Positions 13,104 through 16,806 of a stretch of 16,806 nt of DNA are shown here, in pieces. Below the pieces are notes generated by a model. It saw nothing but the letters and a program-made list of their open reading frames with translations. It was not told the DNA's origin and did no database searches. Both the position numbers and the translations under genes were made by a program. Every line of letters begins with the position of its first letter. Positions within the stretch are counted from its first letter, which is position 1. This DNA is from Candidatus Krumholzibacteriia bacterium (lineage in GTDB: Bacteria; Krumholzibacteriota; Krumholzibacteria; WVZY01; JAKEHA01): the NCBI GenBank assembly GCA_029863355.1, contig JAOTVO010000026.1:1-16806 (forward strand), written 5' to 3'.

Positions 13104-14591
13104 ATGAACAGGAAGACTACATTGGTGCTCGTGACCGCGGCGTGGCTCTGCTTGCTCGCCGCCACCGCCGCGGCGCAGATGACGCGGGCCGAGCGGGAGG
13201 CTGCGGCGGCGCAGAGATCGGCGCCCGCGATGCAGGAGGCGATGCAGACGCTGGAGTCGGAGCAGCGTCTGGCGCGGGGCCTCGACGCGCCGGTCGACCC
13301 CGATACCTACATCATCGGGCCGAACGACTTGTTCCTCATCGTCGTCCATTCGGCGGAGGACGTGGAACTCCCCGTTCGCGTGCTCCCCGAGGGCACGGTG
13401 CTGTTGCCCAACGTGGGCGCCATCCACGTGGCCGGCATGACCATCACCGCGTTTCGCGAGAAGATCCGCAAACTGCTCGTTCGCTACTACCGGGACGTGA
13501 ACTTCGACTGCCAACTGGTGACCCCAAGGTCGTTCGTCGTGTACGTGCTCGGCGAAGTCGAGCGCCCGGGCGCGGCGGAGATCCATGCGCCCTTCCGGCT
13601 CGACGCGGCGATCGGGTCCGCCGGTGGACTGACCGACCGCGCCAGCCGGCGCGCCATCGAGATTCGCAACGCGGACGGCAGCGTACAGCTGGCCGACGCC
13701 ATGCGCTTCGAGCGACTCGGTGACGTCGATGCCAACCCCGTGCTGTGCGAGGGCCAGAGCGTGTTCGTGCCAGCGCGCGGACAGTCGGCCGTGGTCACCG
13801 GCGAGGTGTGGCGGGGCGGCGTCTTCGAGATCCGATCCGGCGAGACCGTGGCCACGCTCGTCGGGCTCGCGGCGGGCTTCACTGCCAACGCGGACCGCGA
13901 ACGCATCGTCGTCGAGCGGCTGGACGACGGGGACCACGTGAGCATCCACGCCCTCGCGCCGGGCGATTTGGACACCTTCGTGCTCCAGGACCGCGACGTA
14001 GTGGTCGTGCCAGACCGGCGCAGCTTCCCCAGCATGGAGATGATTCGAATCGACGGTGGTGGCGGCCGCGAGGGCACGATCTACGTGCAGGAGGGCGAGA
14101 CGATCGGCTCGCTCCTGCCGCGCTTCGTGCGTCTGAGCCACGAATTCGTGCTCGAGCGGGCGATAGTCGAGCGGCGGGTGGGCCCCGAGTCCGTCGACTA
14201 CATCCCGCTCGACCTCAAGGAGATCGTCAACGGCAACGAGCCCGACACATTGCGCCTGTACCCAGGGGACGTGGTGAGTGTGCCGCGGCGGGTGGACGGG
14301 GTGTACGTCACCGGCAACGTCGTCGTCCCCGGCGAGGTGGCCTTCCAGCACGGCCGTCCCGCGGGTTGGTACGTGGCGCTGGCCGGTGGACCCAGCGAGG
14401 GGGGGAGCCACGACCGGCTCGAGATCCACGCGACCGATGGATCGAAGCGCTCCGCAGGCCGCAACAGTGTCGTGTACAGGGGCGAAGCCATCTACGTGAA
14501 GAGCAGCCGGAGCCGCATCTTCGGCTCGGTGTTCGTCGGCGTGATCACCCTCACCAGTCTGATTCTATCCATGATCGCCGTTTCCAAGTGA
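13104..14591 (+). CDS. Polysaccharide export protein with SLBB domains (Wza-like)
   Basis: The 495-residue product begins with a Sec signal peptide (MNRKTTLVLVTAAWLCLLAA..., predicted cut after Ala-Ala-Ala24). A Poly_export domain follows at about residues 68-150 (YIIGPNDLFLIVVHSAEDVE...GTVLLPNVGAIHVAGMT). Three SLBB-type beta-grasp repeats come next, starting near VYVLGEVERPGAAEI (about 148), VVTGEVWRGGVFEI (about 231) and VYVTGNVVVPGEVAF (about 400). The last 24 residues are a hydrophobic helix (IFGSVFVGVITLTSLILSM). Family members form an outer-membrane/periplasmic channel for capsule or exopolysaccharide, working with a Wzc-like kinase. The single Cys in the signal peptide is not in a lipobox, so this is probably not the lipoprotein form; the C-terminal helix may be its membrane anchor. 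It starts the surface-polymer locus. Confidence 0.9.
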   Translation: MNRKTTLVLVTAAWLCLLAATAAAQMTRAEREAAAAQRSAPAMQEAMQTLESEQRLARGLDAPVDPDTYIIGPNDLFLIVVHSAEDVELPVRVLPEGTVLLPNVGAIHVAGMTITAFREKIRKLLVRYYRDVNFDCQLVTPRSFVVYVLGEVERPGAAEIHAPFRLDAAIGSAGGLTDRASRRAIEIRNADGSVQLADAMRFERLGDVDANPVLCEGQSVFVPARGQSAVVTGEVWRGGVFEIRSGETVATLVGLAAGFTANADRERIVVERLDDGDHVSIHALAPGDLDTFVLQDRDVVVVPDRRSFPSMEMIRIDGGGGREGTIYVQEGETIGSLLPRFVRLSHEFVLERAIVERRVGPESVDYIPLDLKEIVNGNEPDTLRLYPGDVVSVPRRVDGVYVTGNVVVPGEVAFQHGRPAGWYVALAGGPSEGGSHDRLEIHATDGSKRSAGRNSVVYRGEAIYVKSSRSRIFGSVFVGVITLTSLILSMIAVSK

Positions 14592-14603
14592 CGGCGCGCG
14601 GTC

Positions 14604-14623
14604 GAAGGACGTGATCCACCATC
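14604..14623 (+). promoter_or_regulatory. Ribosome binding site and ATC start codon of the nucleotidylyltransferase
   Basis: GAAGGA at 14604-14609 is followed 11 nt later by ATC at 14621, which aligns with the invariant first Met of MKALILAGG. An in-frame TGA at 14612-14614 excludes any upstream start. No ATG, GTG or TTG occurs in this frame until GTG 14798, which would delete the catalytic Gly-rich loop. Confidence 0.6.
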
Positions 14624-15691
14624 AAAGCGCTCATTCTCGCGGGCGGCAAGGGCACGCGGCTTCGGCCCATCACCCACACCAGCGCTAAACAGCTGGTCCC
14701 CATCGCCAACAAGCCCATCCTCTTCTACGGGATCGAGGCGATCCGCGACGCCGGAATCACCGAGGTCGGGATCATCGTCGGGGACACGGCCGCCGAAGTG
14801 CAAGCCGCGGTAGGCGACGGTTCCGGGCTGGGCGTCGAGGTGACGTACATCCCGCAGGAGGCGCCGCTGGGTCTCGCGCACGCCGTCAAGATAGCCCGTG
14901 ACTTCATGGGCAAGGCGCCGTTCGTCATGTATCTGGGAGACAATCTGCTCTCCGGCGGCATAACGGGTTTCGTGCGCGAATTCGAGAAGGGGAAGTACGA
15001 CGCGCAGATCCTGCTCACGCGCGTGAAAAACCCGAGCGACTTCGGCGTGGCCGAGCTCGACGGCGAGCGCGTGGTCGGCCTGGAGGAGAAGCCCAAGAAA
15101 CCCAAGAGCGACTACGCGCTCGTGGGCGTGTATATGTTCACCTCCTCGATCTTCGAGGCGACGGAGAAGATCGAGCCCAGCTGGCGCGGCGAACTGGAGA
15201 TCACGGACGCCATTCAATACCTCATCGAGAACGGCTACGTGGTCAACTCGCACGTCGTCGAAGGCTGGTGGAAGGACACGGGCAAGCTCGAGGACATGCT
15301 CGACGCCAACCGGATGATCCTCCTGGGCATGGCCGAACCGTCGGGAGTGACCAGCCAACAGCTGGAAGACTCTGAGATCCATGGCCATGTCCACTTGCAG
15401 GGGGAAGTGACGATCCGGAACAGCGTGCTGCGGGGACCGTGCATCATCGGTGCGGGGACGAGCATCGTCGATGCCTACGTCGGTCCCTTCACGAGCATCG
15501 GCGCGGGTTCTCGGGTGGAGAAGAGCGAGGTGGAGAACAGCATCATCCTCGAGAACTGCACCATCCGGGACATCGGGGGACGGATGAGCGACAGCCTCAT
15601 CGGCCGCAACGTCACGGTGATGCGAGGTCACAAGTTGCCACGTTCCTATCGCCTCATGGTCGGCGACAACAGCGAAATCGTAGTGCTGTAG
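14621..15691 (+). CDS. Glucose-1-phosphate thymidylyltransferase, long form (sugar nucleotidylyltransferase with left-handed beta helix)
   Basis: The enzyme couples a sugar 1-phosphate with dTTP (or another NTP) to give an activated sugar such as dTDP-glucose for surface glycans. The 356-residue reading starts with the nucleotide-binding loop KALILAGGKGTRLRPIT at residues 2-18. QEAPLGLAHAVKIA and YLGDNLLSGG (metal-binding Asp) follow, then EEKPKKPKSDYALVGVYMF, ELEITDAIQYLI and the WWKDTGK motif near 220. The C-terminal third is a hexapeptide-repeat beta helix (IRNSVLRGPCIIGAGTSI and following repeats), as in the long RmlA type found in bacteria and archaea. Substrate cannot be fixed from sequence; UTP or GTP types exist. 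The start appears to be ATC. It lies 29 nt after the export gene and 18 nt before gmhA. Confidence 0.9.
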   Translation: MKALILAGGKGTRLRPITHTSAKQLVPIANKPILFYGIEAIRDAGITEVGIIVGDTAAEVQAAVGDGSGLGVEVTYIPQEAPLGLAHAVKIARDFMGKAPFVMYLGDNLLSGGITGFVREFEKGKYDAQILLTRVKNPSDFGVAELDGERVVGLEEKPKKPKSDYALVGVYMFTSSIFEATEKIEPSWRGELEITDAIQYLIENGYVVNSHVVEGWWKDTGKLEDMLDANRMILLGMAEPSGVTSQQLEDSEIHGHVHLQGEVTIRNSVLRGPCIIGAGTSIVDAYVGPFTSIGAGSRVEKSEVENSIILENCTIRDIGGRMSDSLIGRNVTVMRGHKLPRSYRLMVGDNSEIVVL

Positions 15692-15709
15692 CGGCGTGCG
15701 GAGGACCCC

Positions 15710-16294
15710 ATGAAGCAGACCGAGCAAGACATCGCCCGCGAACTGCGCGCCCGATCGGGGCTCGTCGCGTCGCTGGACGGGGAGACGGTTCAGAAGATGA
15801 CGGCCGTCGCCGGGGCCATGGTCGACTGCCTGCAGCGGGGCCGCGTGATCTACGCGTGTGGAAACGGGGGCAGCGCGACGCAGGCGGCGCACTTTGCAGC
15901 CGAGCTGGTCGGTCGGTTCAAGATGGACCGCGCTTCGCTCCCCGCGTTTTCTCTCGGCGAGAACAGCGCCGTCTTGACCTCGCTCGCCAACGACTACTCG
16001 TTCGACGACGTGTTCGCCCGCCAGATCGAGGGGCTGGGACAGCCCGGCGACTGCTTGCTGGCCCTGTCCACGAGCGGAACTTCTCGCAACGTGGTGCGCG
16101 CCTGCCGCGCCGCGGCCGAGAAGGGGCTGCGCACGTTTGCCCTGACGGGAGAGGGTGGCGGCGAGGTGATCCGCCATTGCGAGGTCACGATCGCGGTGCC
16201 GACCTCCGACACCCCCTTGGTGCAGGAGCTGCACCTGGCCATCGTTCACATTCTCTGTCACCTTGTAGAGGCGGCGATGTTCCCCGCCCGTTGA
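15710..16294 (+). CDS. gmhA: D-sedoheptulose 7-phosphate isomerase (SIS domain, GmhA/DiaA family)
   Basis: GmhA converts sedoheptulose 7-phosphate to D-glycero-D-manno-heptose 7-phosphate, the first step of ADP- or GDP-heptose synthesis for LPS core or S-layer glycans. The 194-residue SIS protein has CGNGGSATQAAHFAAEL at residues 50-66. The zinc ligands known in E. coli GmhA are all conserved at the same numbers: His61, Glu65, Gln172 and His180 (VQELHLAIVHIL). STSGTSRNV near 120-128 binds the phosphate. This pattern favours an active isomerase over the DiaA replication factor. The ATG at 15710 has GGAGGA at 15700-15705. The stop is 2 nt before the next ATG. No other heptose genes are in view, so the pathway is inferred. 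Confidence 0.88.
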   Translation: MKQTEQDIARELRARSGLVASLDGETVQKMTAVAGAMVDCLQRGRVIYACGNGGSATQAAHFAAELVGRFKMDRASLPAFSLGENSAVLTSLANDYSFDDVFARQIEGLGQPGDCLLALSTSGTSRNVVRACRAAAEKGLRTFALTGEGGGEVIRHCEVTIAVPTSDTPLVQELHLAIVHILCHLVEAAMFPAR

Positions 16295-16296
16295 CC

Positions 16297-16806
16297 ATGA
16301 CGGGTGAACTCGTACTCCGCCGACTGTTCCAGGCCTCCTTCTTCAGCTTCGCACTCTTCGTCCCGTTTTCCATTGCCGGCATGAACTTCGCTTTCGGCTT
16401 CGGGGCGCTGGCGTGGATCATCTCGTTCTTCGCGTTCCGGGGAGCACGATCCCGTCCGTCCTCGGGAGGGATATCGGTTCGCCAGGACCCCATGCTGCTC
16501 GCGTCGGTTCTGCTCGTCGTCTCCGCCATCCCGTCGGTCTTGATGTCGCAGGACTCTTCGCGCGCGACCACGGACTGGCTCTCCTACTGGGAGCTCCTCA
16601 TCTATTTTCTCGTCGCGGCCAACGTGCTGGCGGTGCGAATGCGCGAGGTGGCCTTCTGGGCGCTCGTCGCGGCGGCCACGCTATCGTGTGTCGGCGCCCT
16701 GATCGAACGCGGCGGCGGCCTGAACTTCTGGTTCCTGCATATACCGGCTCGGTATCGCGTGAGCAGCACGCTCTATCCCATGACCCTGGCCGGGATCCTC
16801 TATCAG
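16297..16806 (+). CDS. O-antigen ligase/polymerase-like membrane protein, 5' portion only
   Basis: The frame opens at ATG 16297, two bases after the gmhA stop, and runs off the window end, giving 170 residues. It is very hydrophobic. Likely membrane segments are near residues 12-34, 35-48, 65-83, 97-113, 117-133 and the start of another at the end. Short loops carry Arg (RGARSRPSSGG; ARYRVSS). The layout, with a loop of the type WLSYWELLIYFLVAANVL and HIPARYRVSSTLYPMTLAG, resembles the WaaL/Wzy O-antigen ligase and polymerase family, in which a later periplasmic loop carries the catalytic His. That loop lies outside the window, so the assignment rests on topology and context after an export protein, a nucleotidylyltransferase and a sugar isomerase. 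Confidence 0.72.
   Translation, partial: MTGELVLRRLFQASFFSFALFVPFSIAGMNFAFGFGALAWIISFFAFRGARSRPSSGGISVRQDPMLLASVLLVVSAIPSVLMSQDSSRATTDWLSYWELLIYFLVAANVLAVRMREVAFWALVAAATLSCVGALIERGGGLNFWFLHIPARYRVSSTLYPMTLAGILYQ

Noticed and set aside
12471..14429. 652-codon open frame on the - strand opposite alaS and the export gene
   Set aside because: It spans two unrelated real genes and an intergenic region, with low-complexity composition typical of GC-rich antisense frames.
1..16806. CRISPR array, insertion sequence, prophage or attachment site
   Set aside because: No regularly spaced repeats, transposase or integrase motifs, or target-site duplications were found. The tRNA genes are intact with no partial 3' copies nearby.

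Overview
The window comes from a GC-rich bacterium and is almost entirely chromosomal core genome. Every gene lies on the + strand, with short gaps or small overlaps. Features that point away from the common Proteobacteria and Actinobacteria are an extended SRP RNA with an Alu-type 5' domain, an MglB/MglA polarity pair set among replication and repair genes, and a long-form glucose-1-phosphate thymidylyltransferase. This fits an environmental or candidate phylum of the FCB/Gemmatimonadota/Eisenbacteria/Krumholzibacteriota type or a deltaproteobacterial relative. That placement is inference, not something the sequence proves.

Layout. Positions 1-1960 are an RNA hub: the 3' end of an unrecognised gene, tadA (tRNA adenosine deaminase), tRNA-Ser(GGA), a small DUF1289 four-cysteine protein, tRNA-Ser(CGA), tRNA-Ala(CGC) and the SRP RNA. 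Strong hairpins separate the units. Positions 2016-5967 hold dnaX, ybaB/ebfC and recR, a widespread replication/repair block, followed by mglB and mglA. Positions 6052-8350 hold pgpA, cinA and thpR, translationally coupled by overlapping stop/start codons. Positions 8466-13065 hold recA, recX and alaS; recA and recX abut exactly. From 13104 to the window end a surface-polysaccharide locus begins: an SLBB/Wza-like export protein, a sugar nucleotidylyltransferase, a GmhA-type sugar-phosphate isomerase and the start of an O-antigen-ligase-like membrane protein.

The genes are ordinary; the unusual material is between them. The 163-nt recX-alaS gap is almost filled by a compound hairpin with a perfect 23-bp outer stem. 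Its right arm is duplicated 44 nt downstream, just before the alaS start, which gives two competing partners for one left arm. The thpR/recA junction carries a 12-bp inverted repeat that can fold as a compact three-way junction. The nucleotidylyltransferase seems to start at ATC, because no ATG, GTG or TTG exists before its essential N-terminal motif. Several intergenic regions share a TTGCG-type -35 box 17 bp from a TAnnAT-type -10 box, and two genes may have almost leaderless transcripts. Most genes otherwise have purine-rich ribosome binding sites. I see no CRISPR array, transposase, integrase or attachment site, and no gene-free stretch longer than 300 bases.
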